Shown here: piece by piece, positions 1-11,584 of the stretch
How positions within the stretch are numbered: the first letter of the stretch is position 1
Layout of the letters: every line of letters starts with the position of its first letter
Made by a program: the position numbers and the translations under genes
Notes under the pieces: model-generated
Told to the model about the DNA's origin: nothing
The model's database searches: none
What the model saw: the letters and a program-made list of their open reading frames with translations, nothing else
Assembly (NCBI RefSeq): GCF_905171765.1
Contig: NC_053392.1
Location: 40,189,114-40,253,113, forward strand
DNA length: 64,000 nt
Source of the DNA: Bufo bufo
Taxonomy: Eukaryota > Chordata > Amphibia > Anura > Bufonidae
Direction: 5' to 3'

Positions 1-880
1 GACATGGGGGGCTGATGGCTGACGGCTGACATGGGGTGCTGACGGCTGACATAGGGGCATGACGGCTGACATGGGGGGCATGATGGATGGGGGCTGACAG
101 CTGACATGGGCATGATGGATGGGGTGCTGACGGCTGACATGGGGGGCATGATGGCTGACATGGGGGGCTGATGGCTGACATGGGGGGTAATGATGGATGG
201 GGGCTGACATGGGCATGATGGGGTGCTGATGGCTGACATGGGCATGATAGATGGGGTGCTGACGGCTGACATGGGCATGATGGATGGGGTGCTGACATTG
301 GGTGCTGACGGCTGACATAAGGTCATGATGGCTGACATGGGGGGCATGATGGATGGGGGCTGACGGCTGACATGGACATGATGGATGGAGTGCTGACATG
401 GGGGGCTGATGGCTGACGGCTGACATGGGGTGCTGACGGCTGACATAGGGGCATGACGGCTGACATGGGGGGCATGATGGATGGGGGCTGACAGCTGACA
501 TGGGCATGATGGATGGGGTGCTGACGGCTGACATGGGGGGCATGATGGCTGACATGGGGGGCTGATGGCTGACATGGGGGGTAATGATGGATGGGGGCTG
601 ACATGGGCATGATGGGGTGCTGACGGCTGACATGGGCATGATGGATGGGGTGCTGACGGCTGACATGGGCATGATGGATGGGGTGCTGACGGCTGACATG
701 GGCATGATGGATGGGGTGCTGACGGCTGACATGGGCATGATAGATGGGGTGCTGACATGGGGGGCTGACGGCTGACATAGGGGCATGACGGCTGACATGG
801 GGGCATGATGGATGGGGGCTGACATGGGCATGATGGATGGGGTGCTGACTGCTGATATAGGGGGCTGATCTGAGGTATGA
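1..880. repeat. Compound minisatellite with ~394-bp higher-order period
   Basis: Built from short modules around GCTGACATGGG, GGCATGATGGATGG and GTGCTGACG. The order of modules from base 1 is reproduced from about base 395, so there is a higher-order unit of about 394 bp made of short degenerate monomers. The long minus-strand His/Pro/Ser-rich reading frame here is a by-product of the repeat. The array runs off the left edge of the window. Confidence 0.9.
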
Positions 881-949
881 TTAACATTGGGGGTCTGATT
901 GGTGGTCTGACCTGAGGTATAATGGAAAATATTGTTTCTGATTATACTC

Positions 950-1372
950 CTCTAAAACCTATGTGCATCTTATAGGGCGAAAAGTACAGTCCTCAAACCA
1001 GATCGAAGATATCAGGACCACACAGAGGAGAAGCCAGCTGCTGCAGACAGAACCAGGACCAGGTGAGCTGCGGGCGGGGCGGTGGGAGAAGGGGGTCACC
1101 GAGATGTAGCTTCGCTTGTGTTGCCAAAAAATCCTTGCACAGGCTCTGGTCACGTCCACGTGACAGGGCCGGTGCAAAGAGTCCCACAGTACCCGACCTA
1201 TGTGGATACTTGCATGCACAATATTCTCAATAAAAACTTATTGAAACTAAAAACAGTGTACCATCCTATGTATTTTCGGTTTTAAAAATGTGGCTCTCAA
1301 AATAAATTTCAATCGTGGTTTTGGCGAGATTTGGCTCAGTTGAAAAAAAAGGTTGCCCACCACTGTTCTAGG
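950..1372 (-). mobile_element. hAT-like DNA transposon fragment
   Basis: The right edge reads GGTTGCCCACCACTG. Its reverse complement, CAGTGGTGGGCAACC, has the CAGTGG(N)CAACC form of hAT terminal repeats. An A/T-rich stretch with AATAAA-like words precedes it. No matching left terminus or transposase is visible, so this is a non-autonomous or truncated copy. The left limit is approximate. Confidence 0.5.
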
Positions 1373-1380
1373 CGGAGATA

Positions 1381-1850
1381 TAGGGCCAGATTTATCATTA
1401 GCTCAGGTCAGAATAAAGGAGTGAAAAAGTCCCAAAAAAGTCCCAAACGCTAAAACTGCGCACAAATTTGCGACTTTTTTCTGCTCTGCGCTATGCTCGC
1501 CAGTTTTCTGAAAGTGGGCGTGTTTTCTTATGTAAATGAATCTCTAGACAGATTTACTATTGGGACTATTTTAAAAAGTCGCAAAAAAGTCCCAATTTCA
1601 CTCCAGTGAGGACCATGCTTATCTTATGAGACTTTTTAATAGAACATGCGACTTTTTCATAAAAACGTGCGACTTTTTCGTAAAGATGTGCGACTTTTGT
1701 AAAGCTGCTTACTGACGGATAAACTGCTACCGTCAAACCACATTTATTACAGTCTAAAAGGGCCGATCATAAATCTGACTTGGCTAAAACTGACTTTAGC
1801 CATATGTGAAAGTGGAGTGAGCTGTCAGAGTAATGATACATCTGGCCCTA
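1381..1850 (+). mobile_element. MITE copy A (TAGGGCCAGAT terminal repeats)
   Basis: Begins TAGGGCCAGATTTATCATTA and ends with the near-complement TAATGATACATCTGGCCCTA, which is compatible with TA target-site duplication. The interior is rich in GCGACTTTTT and AAAAAGTCGC words. No coding capacity. A second copy of the same family lies inverted at 2423-2904. Confidence 0.8.
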
Positions 1851-2422
1851 TGTGTATTTCTGGTGCAGATTGCGGCGCAACGTTTATTTGCGCTGCCATC
1901 TTCGACTGCTCCCTTTTCACACCAGGTGTAAAAAAAAGTGGGTGTGACATTTTCTATGTCTGTTTTAGGCATAGAAATGGTCTTAATCTACGCCAGCAAG
2001 GAAGTTGGCGTAGATTTAGAAGCGACGGTGGATGCACTGAAGTTATGTAGTGGCCGGCGCCTCTACATAACTTCGTCGGATCCACCTCCAGGGCAGGGGC
2101 TTATTAAGACTGGCGTCTAAAACGGCGGTCTTAATAAATGACCACCATTGTGTTTCTGGCTGGAGTTATGATGTTCTATAGTGGTATTATGGTGTGTCTG
2201 GAGGGTGGAGTTCTGTTGTCTCAGTTGAGTTTCTGTTTCCTGGTGGACATATGGCATTCAAAGGTGTAGTGCAGTATACATTTCTGGGTGAAGGTATGGT
2301 GTTCTAGGGTGAAATTACCTTTCTTCTGGGTAGACCTGTGGTGTTTCATGATATAGTTATGGCATTTCTAGGTGGACTTATGGTGTTTTTGAGTTGATTT
2401 GTGCTGTTTCTGGGTGAAGTTA
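1851..2422. other. Spacer between the inverted MITE copies: foldback-like repeat and degenerate tandem repeat
   Basis: About 1859-2145 contains several short complementary pairs (for example GACTGGCGTC near GGCGGTCTTAATAA) and is probably a fragment of another non-coding element. About 2150-2420 is a degenerate tandem array around TGGAGTTATGGTGTTTCTGG. No gene was seen. Confidence 0.45.
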
Positions 2423-2904
2423 TAGGGCCAGATTTATCATTCCTCTGACAGCTCACTCCACTTTAACATATGGCTAAAGTCAGTTTTAGCCAAGTCAGAT
2501 TTATGATCGGCCCTTTAAGACTGTAATAAATGTGGTTTGACGGTAGCAGTTTATCCGTCAGTAAGCAGCTTTACAAAAGTCGCACATCTTAACGGAAAAG
2601 TCGCACGTTCTTATGAAAAAGTCGCATGTTCTATGAAAAAGTCTCATAAGATAAGCATGGTCCTCGCTGGAGTGAAATTGGGACTTTTTTGCGACTTTTT
2701 TGCGACTTTTTTAAAAAGTCGCAATAGTAAATTTGTCTAGCCAATCATTTGCATAAGCCAAAACGCCCATTTACTCAAAACTGGAGTGCTTAGCGCTTGC
2801 CTTGAAAAAGTCGCAAAAAAGTCGCAAAATTTTGATTTGCGCATTTTTTTGCGACTATTTGACTCCACAAAAGTGACTTAGCCTAATGATATATCTGGCC
2901 CATA
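2423..2904 (-). mobile_element. MITE copy B, inverted relative to copy A
   Basis: Starts TAGGGCCAGATTTATCATTC and ends near CTAATGATATATCTGGCCCA. Its interior reads as the reverse complement of copy A, including the GCTCACTCCACTTTAACATA block and the GCGACTTTTT words. No open reading frame of note. Confidence 0.8.
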
Positions 2905-4185
2905 GTGTTTTTGTTTAGAGTTGGGTTGTTTATGAGCACATTTGGTCCATTTGAAGCTGGATCCATGTTAGCCTAATAGTTAAAGTGGTTTTCTGGGAGT
3001 TTAAGAAATAAAGCTAACAGGAGGAAATTAATGGCCATTTGGTGCATTTATCACAAGTTAAGACCCTTTCGGGGCACTTAAAAAGAGAAAAGAATGGAGT
3101 GCAGGGACCGATGAATGCTTTTCAGTGTGTTATTGATAGGACCGTATAAACCCTTTGGGCGAAGACAGAATATTCCAAGGTGCGGATTCTCGCTTGCCAC
3201 CGTTACCTCCTTTGTGACATGATAAATAGACTCCCCTGTGCATCACTATTACTGTCCATTTATCACCCACTCTCTGTGGAGCCTGCAGTGCAGATGAAAA
3301 ACTGTCCCATTCTGTACGGCAAATCTAAGCTGTTCATCAAGTGGCTTGTCTAGGACAGGAAGGCTTGGCAAGGGCTGCGGCTGTATCGAGAAATCTGTAG
3401 AGCTTTGTCTTCATGGACCCCTCACCGACTCCTGTGTCAGTAATTAGCAGTGGCAATAATTGACTTTTTGGTGAGCACCGATTAAGAAGTTTAAAAACAG
3501 CAAAACCCAACTCTGTGACTCCCTCCTATCTCAAGACTGGAGCTCAGGAGGGAACGGAGAGCACCCTGGACACGCTTATCCCCCCGTCCCCTTTATGCCA
3601 TTTACCATGATTGACTTCTGAACATGGTCTACAGAAGTGAAAGGAGAAGATACTGCTCATGCGCGGTGTGCTCTCCATTCATGTTTGGGCCCTATTCTTG
3701 AGATAGGAGTGGGATCCATACCTAGCAGACATTTTTGCCATATCCCTATCGATGTGCTACAGATGACCCAGATGGGACAACCCCTTCAATGAGTCCTAAC
3801 TTGTCTGAGAAGGAAAGTTTTTCTAGTTTACTTAACATACTGATGTTGCGTACGCTCTTCTATTCCCCCCAACGTCAGGTCCTACAATCCTCTTCCCCCC
3901 AATGTCAGGTCCTTTACCAGGTTTTTGGTCTGGTCTATGGATGAGATATCACTTCCGCAGCCCAGGATGGCGGAGGTGTTTTGGACGGGACGGGTCAGTA
4001 GTTTGCACATGCGCCAGTCAGACAAATACTGTAATTCTGGCCTGGTGTACAGCACCGCCCCAGCCCTGGCCTGTGGAAATTATGTCTCCATGCATAGACC
4101 AGTCCAGAAAATTTGTAAAGGACATGACATTGGAAAATGTAGAATTTTCCGAAGGGGAATGTCACGTGACAGGGTTCCAGAGCGG
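2905..4185. other. Non-coding stretch, nothing recognised
   Basis: No exon-like frame with plausible splice sites, no terminal inverted repeats and no tandem array were found. Short frames near 3735-4189 have no recognisable protein signature. Confidence 0.4.
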
Positions 4186-4447
4186 CTAAAGGGTTATCCA
4201 AAATCTATAATGCTTCCCCCCCCCCCCCCATATGCAGGTGATGCTAGGGAGGCTCGTTCCCATCATGGCCTGCTACTGGCTGCTCCCCCCGTCACCGAAT
4301 GTTTTCATCCGCTGGACAAGGAGATGCACCAGCGGCTGTGCCGGCATAAGAAACCCTGCAGGTGCTGGGGAGCGAGGTTAGTACAACCTCTGTGAAGGAC
4401 CCAGGCATATGGGGGGGGGCATTATAGATCTTGGATAACCCCTTTAA
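4186..4447. mobile_element. Foldback MITE of the TTAA type
   Basis: The left end reads CTAAAGGGTTATCCAAAATC, followed by TATAATGC. The right end reads GCATTATAGATC then TTGGATAACCCCTTTAA, so the arms are complementary. The right flank keeps TTAA and the left has CTAA, one base off. The centre has C and G homopolymer runs. No coding capacity. Confidence 0.7.
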
Positions 4448-6152
4448 GTATATTACAAACTTTCTTTTGCAGGCAAGATACTGTATGATTAATTAAAGTG
4501 GGTAGCTACAGTTGGAAGAAAGTCAAGAAACCTACATAGTGCCCATGAGTCCACCCCAAATTAGGCTGGACTTGACTTTGCTTATTGCTTGTAACATGCT
4601 GAGTGCTGCTGCATAGGGCACAGTCTCCTGCCTCTCCTGTGCCTATGGCATTCATCTGTGGGTCTCTCTTATCCTACTCGTAATTTGGGATGATCTATAG
4701 AACTATAACCTGTGGTGGGTGTAATCTGACCACATCTCTTTATGTGATGCCTCTGCAAGGCACCATGGGCCATGGAATCACCTGCACTTTGCGGCGCAGA
4801 CTGATTTCTGCAATCAAAATAGTAGAAAGAAGGTGAATTATTGTAATCAAATAAGCACATTGGAGGTAGCATTGCTAATTACTGCACAAGGAATGTTCAC
4901 CTCTAGAAGGAACTGTTCTGTACTCCCCTACATGTCTTTGAATGAAAGTGCACAGCACACCCTCTGGTCAGTCCGGGCATTGCAGATATTATTACCAAAC
5001 AAAACAAAATGTAGAAGAATCCAGTTTTATTTAATGCTGATTTTTAGACTTCTGTATCTTGCTAATGACCTAAAAAACCAACATAAAGGTAAAAATAGAA
5101 ATATTCAGGAGGACAGGACATGAAAGAGCAGTGGAAAATTAAACCTTGCAGACCTCCAGCAGCAACAACGACTTGTCCTCCCACCTTACCCAGAAAACAA
5201 GTAGGAGACAAGTTGTATCTCAGGATGAACTTTCTACATAATGAGATGACTAGTCCTAGCGGGTTATGAATTGTAAATTGATATTTTTTTAGACTATTAG
5301 AATATTGTTAATTTATTAGAGATGAGTGATCTAGATCCAAGTCCTTCTGACAAAATTCAATGGTCTTAAATTTTTCACACAACTTTACATAAATCAGTGG
5401 TACAAGTGATCACAAGACACTTTGTAGTATTAGAAGTTTCTAGTCCTTATGTTATCAACTGTTTACCAGCTCCCCCCCCCCCCCCCCCCATCCGCTGAAT
5501 TGCTTTTCACTCTTAAAAATATATTTTCCCCCCGTCCAGAACATGATCATCTCTGCAGGAGGATCATATTATACATGTAAATACAAGTTTATGGAGAGGG
5601 GTGCGGGAGGAGTGAGCAGGAAATGAGTTAGACAGGCACAGCCAGAGAGACTGCACATAGAAGGATTATTGCTCATTACAAGTGCTTCATTCACAAAAAT
5701 ACAGGTCAGTATGTCTCAGTAATGTCCTCCATTATCATGGGGCTGCTTCTGAGGGACTGTGAGACAGTTTAGAAGTAGATGCTCCTCTACTTTCTGCGTG
5801 TGCAGTGAATGGCAGGTAGTCTCCATCCTTCATGTCTGAGAGGACAGTAAATAGATGTTCAACAAACCCAAAGGGAAAACTGCTGAAAAATTCCAGATAC
5901 AAGTGAATAGCCATAAATAGTGTTATTCCTCATGTATACCCTTGTTACTGTTGAAGTCTGTAGTAAGCTCAGTGCCGCTTTTAACCCAGTTCAAGGCCTC
6001 AGCCAATCAAAAGAGCACCATGCTTGGATTGGCTGGGAGAGCAGGAGGAGTGTGTCCTTACCTTATGAGTCAGGAGGAGCATGCCTTCCCTCTGCTCTGT
6101 CTCCAATTCGCTTGGTCTAGCCATAGAAAAGTCTTGGCTGCTGGTTAGTGGA
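4448..6152. other. Non-coding stretch with a poly-C tract
   Basis: A C-run occupies about 5472-5489. No exon of the receptor gene could be identified here. A signal-peptide exon would be short and poorly conserved, so its absence cannot be proven by eye. Confidence 0.4.
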
Positions 6153-6344
6153 TTAGGCTGTGTTCACACTTCAGTTACTTGGTTAGTTATTTCCATCAGT
6201 TATTGTGAGCCAAAACTAGGTGCGGGTCAAAAACACAGAACAGGAGCAGATCTTTCTGATCTGAGTAGGCTTCACTACTGGTTTTGGCTCACAATCACTG
6301 ATGGAAATAACTGATCAAATAACTGAAGTGTGAACTCAGCCTTA
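6153..6344. mobile_element. Foldback MITE
   Basis: The left arm begins TTAGGCTGTGTTCACACTTC and continues through CAGTTATTGTGAGCC. The right arm carries GGCTCACAATCACTGATGG and ends GAAGTGTGAACTCAGCCTTA, the complement of the start. Arms are about 60-70 bp around a short spacer. No gene. Confidence 0.8.
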
Positions 6345-7634
6345 CCTAATAATTACAAAAATAGTCAAACTGCCCTTGAGGGCAATTGCTGAGTAGAGAG
6401 GGCGGCAGTCTATTGGGCAAATGGGGATTGTTCAGAAATGTTTATTTTTTTTTTTTGGTGGCTGATTGCAAACAGTCCCACGATTGTGGATGTCCCTTCC
6501 ACCACCAAGTAGTAAACTATGGGGGCTGAGTTTCAGCATTTTTTCCCCTTTGTTGCAAGGGTGTTAAGACTGGCTACAGATTGCAGTTATGTAGAGTCCA
6601 AAATGGTCAATTTTGACTCTTTTTTCCAAACTACTGACCAGTCTTATTGGGTAAGCATTCTAGCAGGCAATATGTCAATCGACCATTAATGTAGAATGTA
6701 TGAAATGACTGCTGATCAGACATTGTAGAGGAACAGTAGTGTGCTTTTTTCTTTTTTTTTTTTTTTTGCTTCTTACTCTAAATAATGATATTTAAAGGAG
6801 TTGTCCATTTTGGACAATCATTATTAGTTACAAGGGTCCTCAAATGAATTAGATCACAGCCTTACAGCAATCAGCTGTGATCCATGGAGGATTTGGGCTG
6901 CAAGTAAGCACTTTCTCTGCAGTGCCACCAATGGAGAAATAGAGTATTACAACATGTATAAAGCCTATGACATACATTGGATGTCACTATTATACATGGA
7001 CATGCTGGACTCAAGTGACAAATGCTGGTCAGAGTCACCAATCTAACGAATAGTCTGCAGTCTCAAGTGAGGGGCCCCTTTCTGTTACATATATGACATG
7101 TACTTATAGAAACTATTGTCCATTGACCAAAATAACTGAAAATGATGTAAAATACAAATATGATCTAATCAAAAACATCAAATGAGATTTATTAGGACTA
7201 CTTTGCAGGTGGTGATTGCCCGGTTGATGATATGCTGTTTTCTCTTCATTCTATTTTCAATTTCCTGTGAGCATTGTCTCCTCCTACTGAGTAATCTATA
7301 TGAACTACCAAAAGTAATGGGGGAAGGGAACACATGAACTCTGAACACATTTCTGACTTTCAAAAAGTTGGTTTGACCCCTTATCTTGAGACTGTTGTTA
7401 GATCCATCTTTGGGATAAAACTCTCATGTCAAATTTAGGAATGGCCTCTGTAGAAGTCAAGATATGAGGCTCAATATCACAAGTTTTGATGTTTTGGACG
7501 AGATGCATGGCCACCATGTTGAACTCTTAAGCCATAGGAGATGTGGGCATAGGCCTGATATAATGTGTCTTACTTACTTCTGCCCTCTGTTGACCATGGA
7601 CCCTGACCCTGAGATGTCTTCTGTCTCCTGGCAG
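6345..7634. other. Non-coding sequence upstream of exon 2
   Basis: Presumed intron after an unseen first exon. Contains a poly-T tract near 6748-6767 and a TTTAAAGGAGTTGTCC motif near 6790 resembling one terminus of the TTAA-type elements found elsewhere. A pyrimidine-rich stretch ending TCTCCTGGCAG directly precedes exon 2. Confidence 0.4.
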
Positions 7635-7786
7635 CATTATGTATGGAGAGGACGCGCTCCCACGCTGAAGAACGTCTTTTCAAGAACCTGTTTAGTGGAT
7701 ACAATCGATGGTCCAGGCCGGTACCAAATACCTCAGATGTTGTCATTGTCAAGTTTGGCTTATCCATCGCCCAGCTCATAGATGTG
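7635..7786 (+). CDS. chrna2: Neuronal nicotinic acetylcholine receptor alpha-2, exon 2 (N-terminal extracellular domain)
   Basis: First recognisable coding exon of an acetylcholine-gated cation channel subunit. It is bounded by a pyrimidine-rich acceptor ending CAG and a GTAAGT donor. The length of 152 bp is what neuronal alpha subunit genes use for this exon, and it starts with two bases of a split codon. It reads through [20 protein letters not shown] and [20 protein letters not shown], the start of the ligand-binding domain. NTS is an N-glycosylation sequon. From family knowledge, the wording RLFK and [11 protein letters not shown] fits alpha-2 better than alpha-4 (RLLK, PVANISDVVLV). The exon with the start codon and signal peptide was not found. 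Confidence 0.95.
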
Positions 7787-8380
7787 GTAAGTGTGAGATG
7801 AAACTAATATGGTGTATTCTTATATCAACTCCACCAGGTCCACCACACACTTTGGTGCTTACATATTTATAAAGTAAATTAAGCTGGGACCATTAGTAAA
7901 GAAGCAAAACTTTTTACTCAAGTATCCATAATATAGCATTGAAACCACTAGCAAATTTAGCATGCAGTACCATGCCATACCATGTGCTGTTCAGAGAAAA
8001 GAGTTTCCCAAGATATTACAAGGATGGCCTATCAATCTGTGGGGCCCTCCACGAATCAGGAGACTTATTTGAGTGCCACAGCCCCTTTCACCACAGCGCT
8101 GTACATACAATACTGCAGTACCAGCCACATTCATAGGGATGAAGCTGTAATGGATGGTACCGTGAAGGGGGCGTTCCAACAAGCAGGCATTAAGGGAGGG
8201 CAAACACCATTTATTGCCCAGGACCCCGATCCTATAAGGGGCCCCCCTCTGCTTCAGTCCCAGCAGATAGTTGAACAGTCCAGACTCCAGAGTGGGGAAT
8301 TTCCTGACTTAGGAGTCCCTTATGCTTGGGGACACCCTGTGTATATAAATCTAATTTAGACTGTATTTTTAAATGTTTCT
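7787..8380. other. Start of intron 2, nothing distinctive
   Basis: Follows the GTAAGT donor. A hAT-like degenerate segment may occupy about 8160-8340, since the motif GGGGACACCCTG at 8329-8340 is mirrored by CAGGGTGTCCCC at 8509-8520. No coding exon was seen. Confidence 0.35.
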
Positions 8381-8452
8381 GTGGGGATTCGAACTCACAA
8401 CCTTCTACATTACAGGCAAGAACTGTAACCTCTGGGCTATAGAGCTCAATGC
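8381..8452 (-). mobile_element. tRNA-derived SINE head (Pol III A and B boxes)
   Basis: On the minus strand the sequence contains TAGCCCAGAGG, matching the A-box consensus TRGCNNAGNGG, and then GAGTTCGAATCCCC, containing the B-box core GTTCGAATC. Spacing is tRNA-like. The acceptor stem does not close well and there is no CCA-ready end, so this is a SINE promoter region or tRNA pseudogene, not a working tRNA. The SINE body may continue toward lower coordinates. Confidence 0.65.
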
Positions 8453-9739
8453 TAAGTCACTGCTGAGAAGCATTTTAAAAATAGAGACTAAATAAAACTT
8501 AAATACGCAGGGTGTCCCCAACAGTGAAAAGTTTGATTTTATTGAGAAAAAAAATGGAGCAAAACGTAAAATATGATCAAATAACACCCGTATTAACTCA
8601 CACCAACCTTTTTAACTTGTGTAACCAGTATTTTGTGTTGGGAAAGGTGGCAAACCTAACAGCACCCCCGCTCAGGACGTCTATAGGCCGCTCACTGCAG
8701 CAAACTAAGCCACATCGGGACTCACTTCATAAATTTTTTTTTTTCTTTTGAGTGCAATATTCTGACCCTCATAACTTTTTTTAGAGTTATGTCTATGGAT
8801 ATGTGTGGGGGCTCATTTTTTGCTAAACGATTTGTTGTTGTTGACAATACCATTTCGGGTTGTGTATGATGATCACTTTTTATTTAATTTTCTTGGGAGA
8901 TAAAGTGATAAAAAAGTGGACGTTTTCGCATGTGGTGATGCCCATAATGCTATTTTATTTTGTTTCTTTTTATTTTGGGGAATGGGGGTGATTTTAATTT
9001 TTATGTTTTTTTTTTATATTTTCAAAACTTTTTTTTTTACTTTTTGTTAAGTCCCCCAAGTGGACCACAACTTGCAGTCATCAGATGTAAATTGCTCCAT
9101 TAGTCTGTATAGAAATCACTATATCACAGTTCATTGCTGCCATCTAGTGGCCTGAACTGGGATATACTAACAATGAGCCTGGAGGCCTAGTACAGGCTGT
9201 GGCTTATTTTTAGAACAGGGTGCTTTCCCTGATCTCCGCTGGGGAAAAGTGCGCCTGAAGAGGACGCCCGCGCTTCCAGTTTTTAACACTCTCAGATGCG
9301 GTGAGTGAGGGGAACTCATTGCTGTGAGGGGAGGGGGCATGTGGTGTATTCTGTGGCCACAAGGGTAAGGAACTGTGTGAGGAGCTTTATGGGGTGTAAA
9401 TCTGTGAGGGAGCGCCGGAATTGACAGAATGTAACGGTGTTGTTTGTACATTATTATAAGATTTAGGGCCCCACTTTTGATTTTGCCCAGGGCCACATTT
9501 TGTCTAAAACCGGCCCTGCCAACAAGCTTTTCCGCCTCCTTTATTCTCCTGATCATGTGGGGTGTACCCCACCCAATCATCATCATCCTAACAATAACCC
9601 CTCAATGTAATATCCTGTAAACATTTAGGGACCTGAAGCAGAATAGTAAGAATACTCCACCTAGTGGCAGAAATATTTCCAGCAGTAATTGACATTGCTC
9701 TGCAAAAATATTTACCCAGATGGGGCCTGTATATGAAAT
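8453..9739. repeat. Degenerate interspersed repeats, low-complexity T-rich DNA
   Basis: About 8690-9060 looks like an old interspersed repeat, with words such as GGGCTCATTTTTTGC and ATCACTTTTTATTT and several poly-T runs. About 9140-9526 ends in GGCCACATTTTGTC followed by TAAAACCGGCCCTG, whose complement starts CAGGGCCGG as in hAT termini. Assignment is from general resemblance only. Confidence 0.4.
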
Positions 9740-10211
9740 TTAAAGTGTTTACCCCATGACTAATGTAAAAAATTAAAATCAGACATCATATAGGACTATT
9801 TCTAACAAATCTAGAACCAGCCCTGTACCTCACATGGATCCAGAGATCTCCACATTCATTGCTCTGCTAGATTTCTATCAAGCTGGCGGCTCAAGGGGAG
9901 TGTCTTTTCGGCTTCAGCTCAGGGGGCGTGTCTCAGCTCTCCCTATCACAGCTCAGGGGGCGTGTCCATGATCTACCTATCACAGCTCAGGAGGCAGTTG
10001 AAGGATGAAACTGAGCATGTGCGACCATCTCAGTGAGCAGGACAAAGAAATAAGAAAAGGAAAACACAGCAGGTGGCGCTATACAGATACATTTTATTGA
10101 ATAACTCAGAGGCTGTACAAAATGTTTCATTACATTCAATTACAAAAGTATTCAGATCCAGGTGCTGGTTTCAAAACTGTAGAGCTTTTTTTTATAGGAC
10201 AACCCCTTTAA
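9740..10211. mobile_element. TTAA-flanked non-autonomous element
   Basis: Begins TTAAAGTGTTTACCCCATG and ends GGACAACCCCTTTAA, so TTAA is at both edges as for piggyBac-type insertions. The interior repeats GCTCAGGGGGCGTGTC and CCTATCACAGCTCAGG-type words. No reading frame. The ends are only weakly complementary, so the family call is tentative. Confidence 0.5.
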
Positions 10212-11584
10212 GGAATACTTTTAGATTTCTATTTTAAGGTCATTTTCCAGTCCCTCAGAGTGGATTACGTGGTGGTGGGGGTCAAAATAAAATGATTCTC
10301 AAACAGCCTCCATTTTCACAGCCCCTCTTCTAGTCTACTGCTTCAGAATAGTGTGGGCGTACAGATTTTGATAAGTGACATCATCGGCTGCGCACGCCCA
10401 CTCCATCCATTTACAATTGTGCTGATGTCTAGTTCCTGATGTCTTGGACATGGCGGACGTTCAGGTAGATCTACCAGAGATGGCGCTGCAGATACTTGGT
10501 GGCCTAAGGGGGGGGGGGGCTTGTGGACTTGAGTGGGGGACCCCCTATCTATGATCTCTATATGTCCTGAGGTTACTATCTCTTTAACTTGGAAAAAAAA
10601 AAAATTGAAAATAACAGGACTCTGTAAATATTTGATTGTGCCGCTCCAGTTTGCACAATTACCCGCCACATACCCCGGCATCTGATACGTCCATGGCATC
10701 AGAGATAGCGCTATATTATAAAATAGCAGGATCCGCGCTGTGATGTAAAATGAATGTCAGCCATCGGGAATCTTCAATATGATGGTAACCATAGCAACGG
10801 AATGGAACAGATTGAGAGATACATTGTTGCTCTCTGGTTACATTTCTATCACGTCTCTATTGTCGCTCGCACAGCAGCTGCCTGGCATCACGAGTGCTGA
10901 TGAAGTGCCGGATTATTGGATTTCCTGGATTGCTGGGAGTTCAATGGCTATGTTTGTCCACTTTTTTTTTTTTTGGATCTAAAGTGAAGAAATAGTCTGT
11001 AAGAATCTGCCACCGTTTTATGTACACAGCTCCAATACATAGCTACTTTCCCCACAGTTATTTTTCCAATGCTTGTTACCGGCCTACTGAATGAAAATGA
11101 CTGAACTGAGAAGTACCGCGCTGCACTGGTGTGTGTATAGCCTGCAATCCTAGAGACACATAGTCCTGCAAAGGAGCTGTATACACAAAACGGTGGGAGA
11201 TAAATGAATCAAAACTATGTGCAAAGTGGTACAATATGTATGTACCATCCCCCACCCATTAGATTAATGCATAAAGGAAAGGGGCCGAAAAGAATAAAAA
11301 TGAAAAAGGAGCCCCCTACTGGTTTTATCTCCCAGTAAATTAAAGACTGGAACTGGGCCACATCTCTTCAGGGGCCCCATAGCAGCCGCACAGCTGCCTC
11401 TACGATACATAATATACCCTCTGTGCCCCTTATACCAGTCACATGATTGTGATAATGTCAGAACCGACCAGCCAAGCCAATGCTGATAAAGCCCATATAA
11501 CATTACCAGCCACTTCAATGTCCATATCGCATCTGTAGCAGCCATATTGTAGCTCATCTCAGTGTCCAAATAAAAGTTTCAGGC
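10212..11584. other. Intronic stretch, nothing recognised
   Basis: Contains G-, A- and T-homopolymer runs (about 10507, 10591 and 10961) but no inverted-repeat element or exon-like frame that I can support. Confidence 0.4.

Noticed and set aside
323..778. 151-residue His/Pro/Ser-rich protein on the minus strand
   Set aside because: Direct translation of the short-module minisatellite at 1-880.
1817..2120. Short overlapping frames as a small gene
   Set aside because: They lie in repeat-derived DNA between two MITE copies and have no motif or splice context.
8381..8452. Functional tRNA gene
   Set aside because: A and B boxes are good, but the acceptor stem does not pair well and the context is a dispersed repeat; treated as a SINE head.
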